A DNA stretch of 64,000 bases from Methylotuvimicrobium sp. KM2. GTDB lineage: Bacteria; Pseudomonadota; Gammaproteobacteria; Methylococcales; Methylomonadaceae. The notes below the pieces were generated by a model. That model searched no databases, was not told the origin of the DNA, and saw nothing but the letters and a program-made list of their open reading frames with translations. This document shows, piece by piece, positions 1-9,634 of the stretch. The stretch covers positions 3,108,300 to 3,172,299 of the forward strand of contig NZ_CP150634.1 in NCBI RefSeq assembly GCF_038051925.1, given 5' to 3'. Both the position numbers and the translations under genes were made by a program. Position 1 is the first letter of the stretch. Each line of letters opens with the position of its first letter.

Positions 1-3000
1 TATGTCGATACTACCCTGTTCGGTGAATTTAACGGCATTACTGGCTAAATTCAAGAGCGCCTGGCGCAGCCGCGTTACGTCTCCATACAGCCATTCCGGG
101 ACTGAATCATCGTCGATCGTAATGGTCAATTTTTTCATGTGTGCGGATTCGGCGATCAAAGACCGAACATGATCGAGTACCGCCGATAAATGAAAATCGA
201 CATGATTAAGCTGCATCTTACCCGCTTCGATTTTAGATAAATCCAAAATATCATTGATAATCGACAACAGATGCCGACCGGCGATTTCAATTTTATTCAG
301 ACGGTCGCTTTGCGCGGCGGTCGCGTCGATGCGCATTAAATGCGCCAAACCGAGTATCGCGTTCAACGGCGTCCTGATTTCATGGCTCATATTGACGATA
401 AACGCGCTTTTAGCTCTATTCGCGACTTCGGCTTGCTGCCGGGCCGTTTGCAATTCCGCCGTGCGTGATTCCACCAGGGTTTCGAGATGATTGCGATAAT
501 TGTCGAGTTCGGTCGCAATTTGCTTTCTTTCGGTAATATCTTCCTTGACCGCGACATAATGCGTAATCGTCCCGTCCTGTTGACGAAGCGGTGTAATAAC
601 CGCAAATTCGATGTATTCGCTGCCGTCCTTGCGTTGGTTGTAAAACTCGCCTTTCCAGGTTTCGCCTTGCGTCAAGGTTTGCCACATTGTTTCATAATTC
701 ACTTGCGGCGTTTTACCGGAATGTAGAATTCGCGGATTTTGCAAGAGAACGTCGTCGAGCGTATAACCGGTGTTAGCGGTAAACGCCTGATTGACGTATT
801 CGATTTGCGCGTCGGCATTGGTAATCACGATACTCTCGGGGCTTTGCTCAACCGCGAGTGCAAGTTTTTTCAACTGATCTTCGGCTTTTTTACGTTCGGT
901 AATCATTTCGGTGTAGATAATGATCCCGCCAATCGAGCCGTCGGCGTTATACCAAGGACGGCATTCCCACTGAACCCACTCCAAGCTTCCGTCTTCGCGC
1001 AGATAGGTATCTTCATCGTTATGCGAGGCCATCCCTTGCAACGCTTTTTGATGCGCATCACGCCATTTTTGCGGCAAGTTGGGAAACACCTCATAGTGAT
1101 GCTTACCGATAATATCGGAATCGGTGACACGATAATCATCGAGGTAGCGCTGACTGACATATAAATAGTTTAAATCGCCGTCGTGAATTGCAATGCCGCC
1201 TCGGCTATGTTCGATGACATAGCGCATCAGTTCATACGAATGCGTCAGTTCCATCTCCATTTGAATGCGCGCGGTGATATCCTCTAAAGCACCAAATAAC
1301 ACCGGCAGTCCGTCATCGGTATGTTTAGTTTCAACAAAAGCCGCCGATTGAATGTATCGTCGTTCGCCATTTCGATGTTTTATGCTCAAAACGACATGAC
1401 TCGATTTGCCGGGTTCGAGCGCTGTAATAGCCCTCGAAAACAGCATTTGATCATCTGGCGTGACATAATGACGCCAACAGCCACGCGCCATCAGCGCGTC
1501 ATTGTCGTCACCGAATATCGCTTCGGCGTTGCCGACAATCCAATCCAGTCGGTAATGGCCATCCCGCCCCTTTTTACAGGAGTAAACCAAATCGTTCGCA
1601 ATCGTCGAAGCAATGCGAAAGCGCTCTTCTCTTTCCTGCAATTCCTCTTCGATTCGTTTGCGTTCGGTTAAATCGATGTCTATACAATAGATTTCCTTAC
1701 CGACTGGACCTTCTTGCATGACGTGATTAGTAAAGACCGTGACCGAGCCGCCGTCTTTGCATCGCAATGTCAGTTCGGCAGCCGGAATGTTAGGGCCACC
1801 GGTTATCCAGTTATTGACACGAGTAATCACGTCCTCTCGCATTGCATCGGGTATAATCAAGTCTTCCAAACGGCGCCCTAACGCCTCTTCCCTTGTATAG
1901 CCATACAAAGTTTCGCTGGCTTTATTCCAAAATATCACGCGGCGCTCTTCGTCATAACCTTGCACGGCAATACTGGGCGTTTGTTCGAACAAAAATCGAA
2001 AGCGGCGTTCAATGTCGCGCAAGGCCAGTTCCGCGCGTTTTTTTTCGGAAATATCCTGAAATGCGCCTTGCACTTTAATAATTTTACCGGCATCGTCACG
2101 AACGGCTTCGCCGATCGCGCGAACCCAGACCCGTCGGCTTGTCGCCGAAACGATTTCCATTTCTTCATCATAAGCGATTCCTTGCGTGGCGCAGAGATTA
2201 AATACCTCGCGGATTTTATCGCGCCATTCCGGCGCATAAAAGCTTATGCCTTCTTCGAGTTTCGGCGAATAACCGGCCGGTTTGTCATGAATCGCCGCGA
2301 CCGTATCGGACCATTTGACCCGGTTGCCGCTTAAATCGACGCTCCATCCGCCCATGCGACCTAAGCGTTCGGCGATACGTAAAAGCGATGCATACTCTTG
2401 TAAGGACTCTTTTTGTCCCAGGTAACGTTGGATAAGCAAATAATGATGAGGCAGTATCGCGGCGATCAGTGTCAGCAGTAATGTCATGCCGAGTCCGGCC
2501 AATGCGATCCATAAAGGTTGATGCGACGCGGATTCCGTAGTGCATTCAGGCGGCATTGCAGCAGTCACGGTCCAGGTGTTTCCGGCCAAGGTCAATCGGC
2601 GGCTCAGCGATCTAGCGTCCAATGCTGTGTCGCTGTTTTGTGCGAAGAGTAAATGTTCGGGTGTGGCCGTGATACCGTCATGTATTTTCAGAGACAGCGA
2701 TGAACACAGATTGTATTGTGGACGCGACAGCAAAATTTGCATCATGTCGTTGATGCGCACGGCGGAGAACACCCAACCGATAAATTTACGATTGGATTCG
2801 GACAAGTCGGCATTGCCGGACGTAGCCGGATTATAAACGGGCATATACAGAATGTATCCGGGCTGTGCTTCGGCTGCGGGCTCCTGAATGAGTATCGTTT
2901 TTGCCGTCATTGCCGCACGACCACTGTCTCGGGCCCTATCCATCGCCATACGGCGTAACCTTTCCGAATAACTGTCATAACCTAGCGCTTGCCGGTTTTG

Positions 3001-3471
3001 TCCGTCGAACGGTTCGATATAGACGATCGGCGCATGCTTGTCATTCGGCATTTCCGGCCAAACCCGATAGTCCGGCAAGCCTTCGGCCCTTACCGCTTCG
3101 ATGTGCGAATTAAGTGCATTGCGTTCGATCAACGGCGCGAAACCGAACGCGTTGACGCCGGGAAAATAGTTTTGGATGTCGAGTCCGGTAACGAATTGCT
3201 GAAACTCCTGACGGTTTACGTGTTCGCTACTCGCGAAGAACCCCACAACGCTACGCAATACTTGTTCACTGTCTTCGATTTTATCTTTGATCGCAAAGAG
3301 CAATCGGTCGAACCGACGTTCGAAGTCTTGCTGGGCGAAGTTTTCTTGATTGATCTTGACTTGTTGCCAATAGAGCCCGGTCAGCGTCACACCACTAATC
3401 GCCAATAACAACGGTAATGCAATGAAAAGCTTATAAGTTTTTCGCTGTATCGGTTTTGCCGTTTTTTTCAT
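1..3471 (-). CDS. CHASE/multi-PAS sensor histidine kinase, 3' end outside window
   Basis: Membrane sensor kinase, about 1157 residues visible; the gene runs off the window start. Residues about 13-33 form a membrane segment. A CHASE-like extracytoplasmic region follows (FFASSEHVNRQEF near 65), then a second membrane segment near 335-355. Five PAS/PAC modules follow, with linkers such as SEKKRAE (~473), ERKRIEEEL (~605), ERKKAEDQL (~862) and ERKQIATEL (~983). The HisKA motif HEIRTPLNAI is near 1026 and the ATPase N-box LNLASNAVKF near 1140. Its ATG overlaps the stop codon of the upstream HD-GYP regulator (ATGA), so the two are co-transcribed and probably partners. The ligand is unknown. A C-terminal receiver (hybrid kinase) cannot be excluded because the end is missing. 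Confidence 0.93.
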   Translation of the reverse strand, partial: MKKTAKPIQRKTYKLFIALPLLLAISGVTLTGLYWQQVKINQENFAQQDFERRFDRLLFAIKDKIEDSEQVLRSVVGFFASSEHVNRQEFQQFVTGLDIQNYFPGVNAFGFAPLIERNALNSHIEAVRAEGLPDYRVWPEMPNDKHAPIVYIEPFDGQNRQALGYDSYSERLRRMAMDRARDSGRAAMTAKTILIQEPAAEAQPGYILYMPVYNPATSGNADLSESNRKFIGWVFSAVRINDMMQILLSRPQYNLCSSLSLKIHDGITATPEHLLFAQNSDTALDARSLSRRLTLAGNTWTVTAAMPPECTTESASHQPLWIALAGLGMTLLLTLIAAILPHHYLLIQRYLGQKESLQEYASLLRIAERLGRMGGWSVDLSGNRVKWSDTVAAIHDKPAGYSPKLEEGISFYAPEWRDKIREVFNLCATQGIAYDEEMEIVSATSRRVWVRAIGEAVRDDAGKIIKVQGAFQDISEKKRAELALRDIERRFRFLFEQTPSIAVQGYDEERRVIFWNKASETLYGYTREEALGRRLEDLIIPDAMREDVITRVNNWITGGPNIPAAELTLRCKDGGSVTVFTNHVMQEGPVGKEIYCIDIDLTERKRIEEELQEREERFRIASTIANDLVYSCKKGRDGHYRLDWIVGNAEAIFGDDNDALMARGCWRHYVTPDDQMLFSRAITALEPGKSSHVVLSIKHRNGERRYIQSAAFVETKHTDDGLPVLFGALEDITARIQMEMELTHSYELMRYVIEHSRGGIAIHDGDLNYLYVSQRYLDDYRVTDSDIIGKHHYEVFPNLPQKWRDAHQKALQGMASHNDEDTYLREDGSLEWVQWECRPWYNADGSIGGIIIYTEMITERKKAEDQLKKLALAVEQSPESIVITNADAQIEYVNQAFTANTGYTLDDVLLQNPRILHSGKTPQVNYETMWQTLTQGETWKGEFYNQRKDGSEYIEFAVITPLRQQDGTITHYVAVKEDITERKQIATELDNYRNHLETLVESRTAELQTARQQAEVANRAKSAFIVNMSHEIRTPLNAILGLAHLMRIDATAAQSDRLNKIEIAGRHLLSIINDILDLSKIEAGKMQLNHVDFHLSAVLDHVRSLIAESAHMKKLTITIDDDSVPEWLYGDVTRLRQALLNLASNAVKFTEQGSIDI

Positions 3472-4583
3472 GTCGCTGAGTTTGCCGATAACGACGCTGC
3501 GGTATCATCGTCGAATCGTTTGGCGATCTGTTTGAATGTCGTGTAGCTGTGTTGAAATGCATCGATCATATCGGGGTCGAACTGACTGCCTCGACCGGCA
3601 ACGATCAGGTCTCTCGCCTCACCGAACGGCATTGGCGGTTTATAAACGCGCTTCGTCGTCAGCGCATCGAATACGTCGGCAACGGCCATGATGCGCGCCG
3701 AAAGCGGAATCGCATCGCCGCTCAACCCATCCGGATAGCCTTTACCGTCCCAGCGTTCGTGATGCCAATGAGCAATTTCCTTGGCCAGCACCAAAAAATC
3801 GACCTTCATCGCAACATCTTGTTCGGCCAGCTCGATTGCCGCTGCACCCCGTTCGGCATGGGTTTTCATGATGACCCATTCGTCAGCGCTTAGGGGCCCC
3901 GGTTTCAATAATATTTGATCCGGAATCGCGACTTTACCGATATCGTGCAGTGGTGCCGGGCGAGTCAAGAGTTCGATGTAATGATCGTCTAAGATGGCAT
4001 TGAAACGCGGATCTTGCTTTAGTTGTATCGCCAATTCGCGCACATAATGTTGTGTGCGCAGAATATGATTGCCGGTCTCGGGGTCGCGGGTTTCGGCTAA
4101 ATGCGCCAATGCGCGAATACTGACCTGTTGAATCAAATCGTTTTCGAACATGCGTTTTTGGACTTCGCTCTCAAGCCATGCGTTTTGATCGATCAGACGA
4201 TCGTGGGCGCTTTTTAACTCGATATGCGTTTGCACCCTAGCCAATACGACCGCCGGCATGATCGGCTTGGTAATATAATCGACCGCGCCTAATTGGAAGC
4301 CGTTGACTTGATCTTCCTGACTATCCATCGCCGTGATAAAGATAACCGGAATGTTTTGAGTCGAAGGCTCGGATTTAAGCGTTTTTAGAACGTCGTGTCC
4401 GCTTAGATCCGGCATCATGACATCGAGCAAAATCAAATCGGGAACGGGTTCGGTTCGAGCGAGTAGTAGACCGCGACTACCGGAATTGGCAACTCTCACG
4501 CTATAATCGTATTTTAGAATTTCGCTAATCAGCGCCAAATTGGAAGGCTCGTCGTCTACTATAAGAACAGTCGGTTGAGTCAT
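3468..4583 (-). CDS. Response regulator with HD-GYP phosphodiesterase domain
   Basis: 371 residues. The N-terminal receiver has the acidic pair D10-D11 and phosphoacceptor D54 in LLDVMMP. A short helical linker follows, then an HD-GYP domain with HDIGK near 213 and HHERWDGKGYPDGL near 275-286. HD-GYP proteins hydrolyse cyclic di-GMP, so the pair probably links the CHASE/PAS kinase to c-di-GMP turnover; the activity is inferred from intact motifs. It is the first gene of a two-gene operon and ends with an ATGA overlap onto the kinase. It lacks a DNA-binding domain, so output is enzymatic rather than transcriptional. Confidence 0.94.
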   Translation of the reverse strand: MTQPTVLIVDDEPSNLALISEILKYDYSVRVANSGSRGLLLARTEPVPDLILLDVMMPDLSGHDVLKTLKSEPSTQNIPVIFITAMDSQEDQVNGFQLGAVDYITKPIMPAVVLARVQTHIELKSAHDRLIDQNAWLESEVQKRMFENDLIQQVSIRALAHLAETRDPETGNHILRTQHYVRELAIQLKQDPRFNAILDDHYIELLTRPAPLHDIGKVAIPDQILLKPGPLSADEWVIMKTHAERGAAAIELAEQDVAMKVDFLVLAKEIAHWHHERWDGKGYPDGLSGDAIPLSARIMAVADVFDALTTKRVYKPPMPFGEARDLIVAGRGSQFDPDMIDAFQHSYTTFKQIAKRFDDDTAASLSANSAT

Positions 4584-5708
4584 GGTCTTCGAATAAAAAT
4601 GCCGTGAGTTGATCTTAAAAAATCAGTTGAGTATCTATATCCCGTTCGCCCTTAGCTTAGTCGAAGGGGAACGAGTCGAATAAGGCAGATTCAACTAGGT
4701 TCTCTTGAGCGCAACCGAAGGGCTCAGCACGAAAGGATTCCAACGCTCCAACTGATTTTTTAGCTTTTGATTTCACTATTTATGCAATAAAGAATAGTAT
4801 ACCTTCCCATGATTGCTTAGCGTATGTTATTTCTCGATTGTCGCCGATGGACTTTCAATGTTGCTTTATAGATTAGCTTAGGATTTCGTGAAAAATAACT
4901 TCCTTGTGCTATGAGTTTTGTAGCAGGTTCGGCAACTCGCTTGACAGGCGTTCCTCGACAGGCATACCCCGCACCCTGAATGCGGCGAAATTTTTCAAAC
5001 TGGGAATTGCTGCGAACTTGTAATTATTCACACCCCCCTATCGTTCCCACGCTCCGGCGTGGGAATGAAGACCGAGACGCTCTAGCGTCTCGTACCGCTG
5101 GAGCGGTACTCAGGCGTTCCCACGCAGAGCGCTCATCGTTATACATAAATTGTAGGGTACGCTGCGCGTACCAAAACCGTGCCCTGGCGGTTCGGTTGGC
5201 ACATGAACATTGCGGGGTTACCATGGTACGCACAGCGTACCCTACGCGGATCGCCTAGCGCTAGGTGAGGGAAAGCCGAGTGTGTCAAGTGACAATAAAT
5301 GGTGTTGAGGTCTCATTGGCTAAGCTTGCAAAAGGGTAATTTTTTTCTGGTTCCCACGGTCCTCCGTGGGAACCCATACCTTGTCAGCCGAGGCAAGATC
5401 GGTATGCATTCCCACGCTGGAGCGGTGGGAACGAGGAAAACGGTAATTTTTGACTTATGTATAACGATGAGCGCAGAGCGTGGGAACGATAATTTCCGGG
5501 GGACTAAATAGTTACGCGAACTTAGCCCAGCCTTAACATTGCGCGTCAATAGGTTATTGAATAATATGCAATAATTAATTTTATGGCACTACAAAGTTAA
5601 ATTTGGCATGATTTTTAATTATTATATTTCAATAGCATAGGCGGTAGGCACTACACTTGTTAAAGCTGGGTTAGGCTAAACGAGACAATTCCAACCAATG
5701 CCGTTTAT
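4584..5708. repeat. Repeat-filled intergenic region
   Basis: No credible gene lies in these 1.1 kb. They hold several dispersed repeats in series. At about 4641-4740 is a CTTAGTCGAAGGG / GAAGGGCTCAGCACGA-type repeat. At about 4880-4935 is the GGATTTCGTGAAAAATAAC module, seen again near 20735, 47800, 62810 and 63420. At 5035-5115 is a cluster of hairpins (TTCCCACGC type). At 5152-5245 an inverted pair starts GTAGGGTACGCTGCGCGTAC and ends with its near complement. At 5253-5277 is the CTCACCTAGCG palindrome family. From 5340 to 5500 there are more TTCCCACG palindromes. Promoters for the flanking genes must lie at the edges. Confidence 0.7.
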
Positions 5709-5874
5709 CCTGAATTCGGCAGTTTAACCATGAAGTTCATGAAGGATTCCAAGAACTTACCAAATCCTTCTCGCTAACCTTTTTGGTGAGCGAAAGTTCT
5801 ATACAAACGCGTAATAAGCTATTGAATTAACTTCCTATTCTTCATGATCTTCATGGTGAAATGCTTTTTCTAGG
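5709..5874 (+). mobile_element. MITE-like element, copy A (166 bp)
   Basis: A non-coding element starting CCTGAATTCGGCAG and ending CTTTTTCTAGG. Its ends are imperfect inverted repeats: AACCATGAAGTTCATGAAGG on the left faces the complement of CTTCATGATCTTCATGGTG on the right. It is flanked by a perfect 5-bp direct repeat TTTAT (5704-5708 and 5875-5879), read as a target-site duplication. Two other copies in the window (21073-21247 and 23334-23490) have the same ends and their own 5-bp duplications. It sits just upstream of the threonine dehydrogenase gene and could affect its promoter. Confidence 0.85.
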
Positions 5875-5932
5875 TTTATAATTCATTCGACTTCTCGGAT
5901 TTATCGCCGCTGACCGCCTTTTTTAAAAACCG

Positions 5933-6874
5933 ATGAAAACCATCCTCGTGACCGGCGCCACCGGACAAATCGGCTCGGAATTGACGCCTGCTCTCAGACA
6001 GCGATACGGCAATGATTCCGTCATTGCCGCCGGTCACCGCAAACAACCTGATGCCGAGATATCGAACGCAGGCCCCTATTGCCGGCTGGACATTGAAGAC
6101 GTCGCGGCGTTGGCTTGGATTGTCGAGGACTATCGCATCGATACGATTATTCACCTCGCCTCGCTATTGTCCGCTGTTGCCGAAACAGACCCCCAAAGGG
6201 CATGGTCGGTCAATATCGATGGCTTGTTCAATGTTTTGGAAATCGCCCGCCAACACGATTGCTCGGTGTTTTTTCCCAGTTCGATAGGCGCCTTCGGCCC
6301 GAATACACCTGCTTTCGATACGCCCCAGGAAACGATACAGCGCCCCAATACGCTGTACGGCATCGGCAAGGTAACCGGCGAATTACTGTGCGATTATTAT
6401 CACAAGCGCTATAACCTTGACACTCGGGGACTTAGATTTCCGGGATTGATTTCCTACAAAACGCCGCCCGGCGGCGGCACGACCGATTACGCAGTCGAAA
6501 TATTCAACGCTGCCGTTCGATGGCAACATTATACCTGCTATCTAAAACCCGATACGCAGCTGGATATGATGTACATGCCGGATGCGATCGATGCGATTTG
6601 GCAGTTAATGACAGCCGATCCCAAACGCTTGATCCACCGCAATGCCTACAATGTGACCGCGATGAGCTTCACGCCCGAACAACTGGCCTCGGAAATTCGC
6701 CGGCATATTCCTAATTTCAAAATAAGTTATAAAATCGACCCGCTTAGGCAAGCCATAGCGGACTCTTGGCCGCGCCACATGGACGATAGCGCCGCCCGGC
6801 AAGAATGGTGTTGGCAAGCGCGCTTCGACCTAGCAACGATGGTCGAAGACATGCTAGAGCACATAGCCGAATAA
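5933..6874 (+). CDS. SDR-type L-threonine 3-dehydrogenase (NAD-dependent epimerase family)
   Basis: 313 residues, the usual length for the short-chain type of threonine dehydrogenase. The Rossmann glycine motif is TGATGQIG at 7-14, and the catalytic pair is Y142 and K146 in LYGIGK. The SSIGAFGP segment before it supplies the catalytic serine/threonine region. The enzyme would oxidise L-threonine to 2-amino-3-ketobutyrate with NAD. The next gene is a glycine C-acetyltransferase homologue that uses this product, which strongly supports the call over a generic sugar epimerase. The gap to that gene is 105 bp and contains a heptamer tandem array. Confidence 0.87.
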   Translation: MKTILVTGATGQIGSELTPALRQRYGNDSVIAAGHRKQPDAEISNAGPYCRLDIEDVAALAWIVEDYRIDTIIHLASLLSAVAETDPQRAWSVNIDGLFNVLEIARQHDCSVFFPSSIGAFGPNTPAFDTPQETIQRPNTLYGIGKVTGELLCDYYHKRYNLDTRGLRFPGLISYKTPPGGGTTDYAVEIFNAAVRWQHYTCYLKPDTQLDMMYMPDAIDAIWQLMTADPKRLIHRNAYNVTAMSFTPEQLASEIRRHIPNFKISYKIDPLRQAIADSWPRHMDDSAARQEWCWQARFDLATMVEDMLEHIAE

Positions 6875-6905
6875 ACCGATAATGCCCTTTCAATAAACCA
6901 ACCCC

Positions 6906-6950
<45 letters not shown>

Positions 6951-6979
6951 CTTACTGCTAACCGCCAAAAGAGGTCATC

Positions 6980-8203
6980 ATGACACTTGCCAAACTCGAC
7001 ATACAGTTAAGGGACCGACTCTCCGCGATGCAGGCCAAAGGTATCTCAAAGGGCAAGGAAAAAATCATCACCGGCTTCAAAACTACCGAAAACGGCCTCG
7101 GCCCAAGGGTATTGCTTCAGAATTACCCGGATCGGACATTTTTGAGAATGAATGCCAATGCCTACCTGGGTCTATCGAGCCATCCCGCAGTCATTGCCGC
7201 CGAATCGAAAGCCGCCGAAACCTTCGGTACGGGCCCCGGCGCGGTGAGGTTTATCAGCGGCACCTATCAGCCTCATATCGACTTGGAAAATCGCCTGGCC
7301 GAATTTCACGATCGTAACTCGGCCATGCTATTCAGCGCGGCCTATGCGGCTATGATCGGTATCTTGCCGGCGCTGATCGATGAAGAGACGCTTGTCGTCA
7401 GCGATGCACTCAATCATAACTGCATCATCAATGCGATTCGTTTGGCAAAAACGGCGCGAAAAGCGGTTTATCCGCATCTGGACCTGAGCGAACTGGAACG
7501 CATACTGATCGATAACAAAGGCCAAGCGGAACGAGTAATCATCGTCACCGACGGCGTCTTCAGTATGCGCGGCGACCATGCGCCGCTGGATAAAATAGAC
7601 GCGATACGCAGAAAGCATGAAGCCGCTTACGCACAAGGGATTTTGACGGTAGTCGACGATTCGCACGGCATCGGCGCGCTCGGACCGTCCGGGCGCGGCA
7701 CCGAAGAAATCACTACAAGCCGAGCGGATATCTTGATTGCAACACTCGGCAAAGCGCTCGGCGTCAATGGCGGCTATGCGGTGTCCAGCCGGACCGTAAT
7801 CGACTATTTAAGGGAAACATCGGCGAGCTATATTTATTCCAATCCGATTACCCCACCGGAAGCGGCATCAGCTTTAGCCGCATTGAATATACTGGACAGC
7901 GCCGAAGGCAAGGACTTGCTTAACCATATAAAAACGCTAGCTTTAAGGCTCAGGAACGGATTGACCGATTTGGGATTCGAAACCTTACCCGGAGCACACC
8001 CGATAGTGCCGATCCTAGTTAGAAATACCGACAAAACCACGGCCTTGGTAGAACATTGCTTCAAGCACGACATTTTGGTTACCGGCTTGAATTACCCGGT
8101 TGTCGCAAAAGGAGAACAAGAAATCCGGCTACAGATTTCCGCGACCCACACAGAAAAAGACATCGATTATTTTTTGGATGTTCTAAGCCAATTTAAGCAT
8201 TGA
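6980..8203 (+). CDS. kbl: Glycine C-acetyltransferase (2-amino-3-ketobutyrate CoA ligase)
   Basis: 407-residue PLP-dependent alpha-oxoamine synthase. It has the conserved DDSHGIGALG segment near 225-234 and the PLP lysine K258 in ATLGKALG. It converts 2-amino-3-ketobutyrate plus CoA to glycine and acetyl-CoA. The upstream neighbour makes its substrate, which favours Kbl over the related BioF or HemA. A clear AGAGG ribosome site lies seven bases before the ATG. One oddity is that the stop codon is followed at once (8204) by a degenerate MITE end. Confidence 0.9.
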   Translation: MTLAKLDIQLRDRLSAMQAKGISKGKEKIITGFKTTENGLGPRVLLQNYPDRTFLRMNANAYLGLSSHPAVIAAESKAAETFGTGPGAVRFISGTYQPHIDLENRLAEFHDRNSAMLFSAAYAAMIGILPALIDEETLVVSDALNHNCIINAIRLAKTARKAVYPHLDLSELERILIDNKGQAERVIIVTDGVFSMRGDHAPLDKIDAIRRKHEAAYAQGILTVVDDSHGIGALGPSGRGTEEITTSRADILIATLGKALGVNGGYAVSSRTVIDYLRETSASYIYSNPITPPEAASALAALNILDSAEGKDLLNHIKTLALRLRNGLTDLGFETLPGAHPIVPILVRNTDKTTALVEHCFKHDILVTGLNYPVVAKGEQEIRLQISATHTEKDIDYFLDVLSQFKH

Positions 8204-8353
8204 CCTAGAAAAGCATTTCAAAATGAAACTCATGACGAATAAGATGTTAATTCAATGACTTATTATTTCCATGTAAATCATTTTTGCTCTGCCGCTCCTT
8301 TTTGATTGAAAAACCGTCTAAGAGAAAAAGGTATAGAATGTGTCTATCGAGGA
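8204..8353. repeat. Degenerate MITE end plus degenerate foldback half
   Basis: From 8204, directly after the kbl stop, CCTAGAAAAGCATTTCA and the next ~45 bases match one half of the 157-175 bp MITE family with many substitutions. From about 8294 to 8353, CTCCTTTTTGATTGAAAAAC and TGTGTCTATCGAGGA match one end of the TA-flanked foldback element found complete at 18114 and 63532. Both are decayed remnants. No gene is seen between 8204 and 8416. Confidence 0.65.
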
Positions 8354-8416
8354 AGTAATTTTAACTAAAGACTATCTAGGTACCTCCATGTACCCGGTCT
8401 GAACTTTTACGAGGTT

Positions 8417-8782
8417 CTAATTTTTTTTCTGTTTTTTGATGATGACTTTATCGTCGATGACCAAGTCGGAAATACCGCCGATCTCTATCCGCAACGTACA
8501 AGAAGCGTTTTTGAATGCATCGGTTTCACCTTGATAGTTATAAGTTACGTAAGACTCCTTGTCGCTTTTCGTCTCGGATGGAAAAAATACCTGTTCGCCG
8601 GTTTCCTTCATGATCGCGGCCGGGCATTTTTTAGATGCCATTTCCTGCATCGCGACATAAGCCCTGATCATTGCAGCCGACTCTTTGTCTTCAACGGATT
8701 CTTGTTTGCTGACACCCACGACAATAAATCCGACGACAAAAACACCGATAACCGCAATTACAATTTTAGTTGTTTCAGACAT
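8417..8782 (-). CDS. Small single-pass membrane protein, unknown function
   Basis: 121 residues. Residues about 6-25 (KIVIAVIGVFVVGFIVVGVS) form a signal anchor, so the rest probably lies in the periplasm. The soluble part has two cysteines (KCPAA and ASCTLRI) about 40 residues apart that could form a disulfide. I do not recognise the family. Upstream, GAGGGTAC before the ATG can act as a ribosome site. It stands alone between kbl and the adenosyltransferase. Its codon pattern and intact length support a real gene. Confidence 0.7.
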   Translation of the reverse strand: MSETTKIVIAVIGVFVVGFIVVGVSKQESVEDKESAAMIRAYVAMQEMASKKCPAAIMKETGEQVFFPSETKSDKESYVTYNYQGETDAFKNASCTLRIEIGGISDLVIDDKVIIKKQKKN

Positions 8783-8898
8783 AGTACCCTCTAAGTTGTT
8801 TATTTTTATTAGTATGATGCCGAAAACATTTCAAAACATTCGGCAATACCTTATGAATTCTATGCTAATCCGCTAATATCGGCAATGATTAGAGCGGT

Positions 8899-9435
8899 TT
8901 AAAACTCAACTCCCTGCTCTGCCTTGATACCCTGGGTATACGCATGTTTAACCAGGGTCATATGGGTCACCGTATCGGCAACTTCAATCACCTCCGGCGC
9001 GGCATTGCGCCCGGTCAGCACTAAATGCATCCAGGACGGCTTTTCATTTTTAATGAACTCGGCGATTTCTTGTCCGGTAATCCATTGATAACCGCAGCAA
9101 TAATTGATTTCATCGAGCAATACGAAATCATAGGCTTCAGACTTAATTTTTTCCTTACTGAACTCCCAAATCGAACGACTGGTTTTAATATCCTGCTCGG
9201 GATTTTTCGTATCCCAAGTAAATCCGTCGCCCAAAGCATGCCATTCGATATTGTCGAAACGCTCCGCGGCTTTGTGTTCGCCGGTTTTCCATTGGCCTTT
9301 AATATACTGAATCACGCAAACCTTCATGCCCCAGCCGGCGGCGCGAAACACCATGCCCAACGCACTCGAAGACTTGCCCTTTCCTTCGCCGGTATTGACC
9401 AACACCAAGCCACGCCGCTTATCTCTTGCTTTCAT
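8899..9435 (-). CDS. cobO: Cob(I)yrinic acid a,c-diamide adenosyltransferase
   Basis: 178 residues from the chosen ATG at 9435, which has AAAGGAG seven bases upstream; an in-frame ATG 24 bases earlier lacks such a site. The P-loop GEGKGKSSSALG (16-27) is diagnostic of the CobO/BtuR family, and LLDEINYCCGYQWI follows in mid-protein. It transfers the adenosyl group from ATP to corrinoid cobalt to make adenosylcobalamin. No other cobalamin gene is adjacent, so it may serve salvage. No cobalamin riboswitch was recognised upstream. Confidence 0.93.
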   Translation of the reverse strand: MKARDKRRGLVLVNTGEGKGKSSSALGMVFRAAGWGMKVCVIQYIKGQWKTGEHKAAERFDNIEWHALGDGFTWDTKNPEQDIKTSRSIWEFSKEKIKSEAYDFVLLDEINYCCGYQWITGQEIAEFIKNEKPSWMHLVLTGRNAAPEVIEVADTVTHMTLVKHAYTQGIKAEQGVEF

Positions 9436-9544
9436 CCAATCTCCTTTACAAGTTATCAAATGTCGAGCAGAGTAACACCTTTATTCGTGAACACAAGTGT
9501 TACCGGACAATAAACACCGGCACTATGACTTGGCTTCATATACT

Positions 9545-9580
9545 CGTAGGTCAAAATTCGGCGCCGAATTTTGACCTACG
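9545..9580. repeat. Perfect 36-bp palindrome
   Basis: CGTAGGTCAAAATTCGGC followed directly by its exact complement, with no spacer. It lies between the divergent cobO and protease genes. Half-copies of the same arm (GTAGATCAAAATTCGGCGCC) form the outer ends of the composite repeats near 12005, 21300, 24765 and 40975. Confidence 0.95.
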
Positions 9581-9634
9581 GATATAACACAACACCACGC
9601 GGGTCGAAATAAAATTTTTTATCGATAGGATTGC

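Noticed and set aside
739..1671. Plus-strand frames opposite the sensor kinase
   Set aside because: Shadows of the PAS-coding minus strand, without ribosome sites or recognisable domains.
5876..6154. Minus-strand frame at the start of the threonine dehydrogenase gene
   Set aside because: Antisense shadow; the plus-strand Rossmann protein is convincing.
9436..9634. Cobalamin riboswitch upstream of cobO
   Set aside because: No B12-box-like sequence was seen; the region is occupied by a palindrome.
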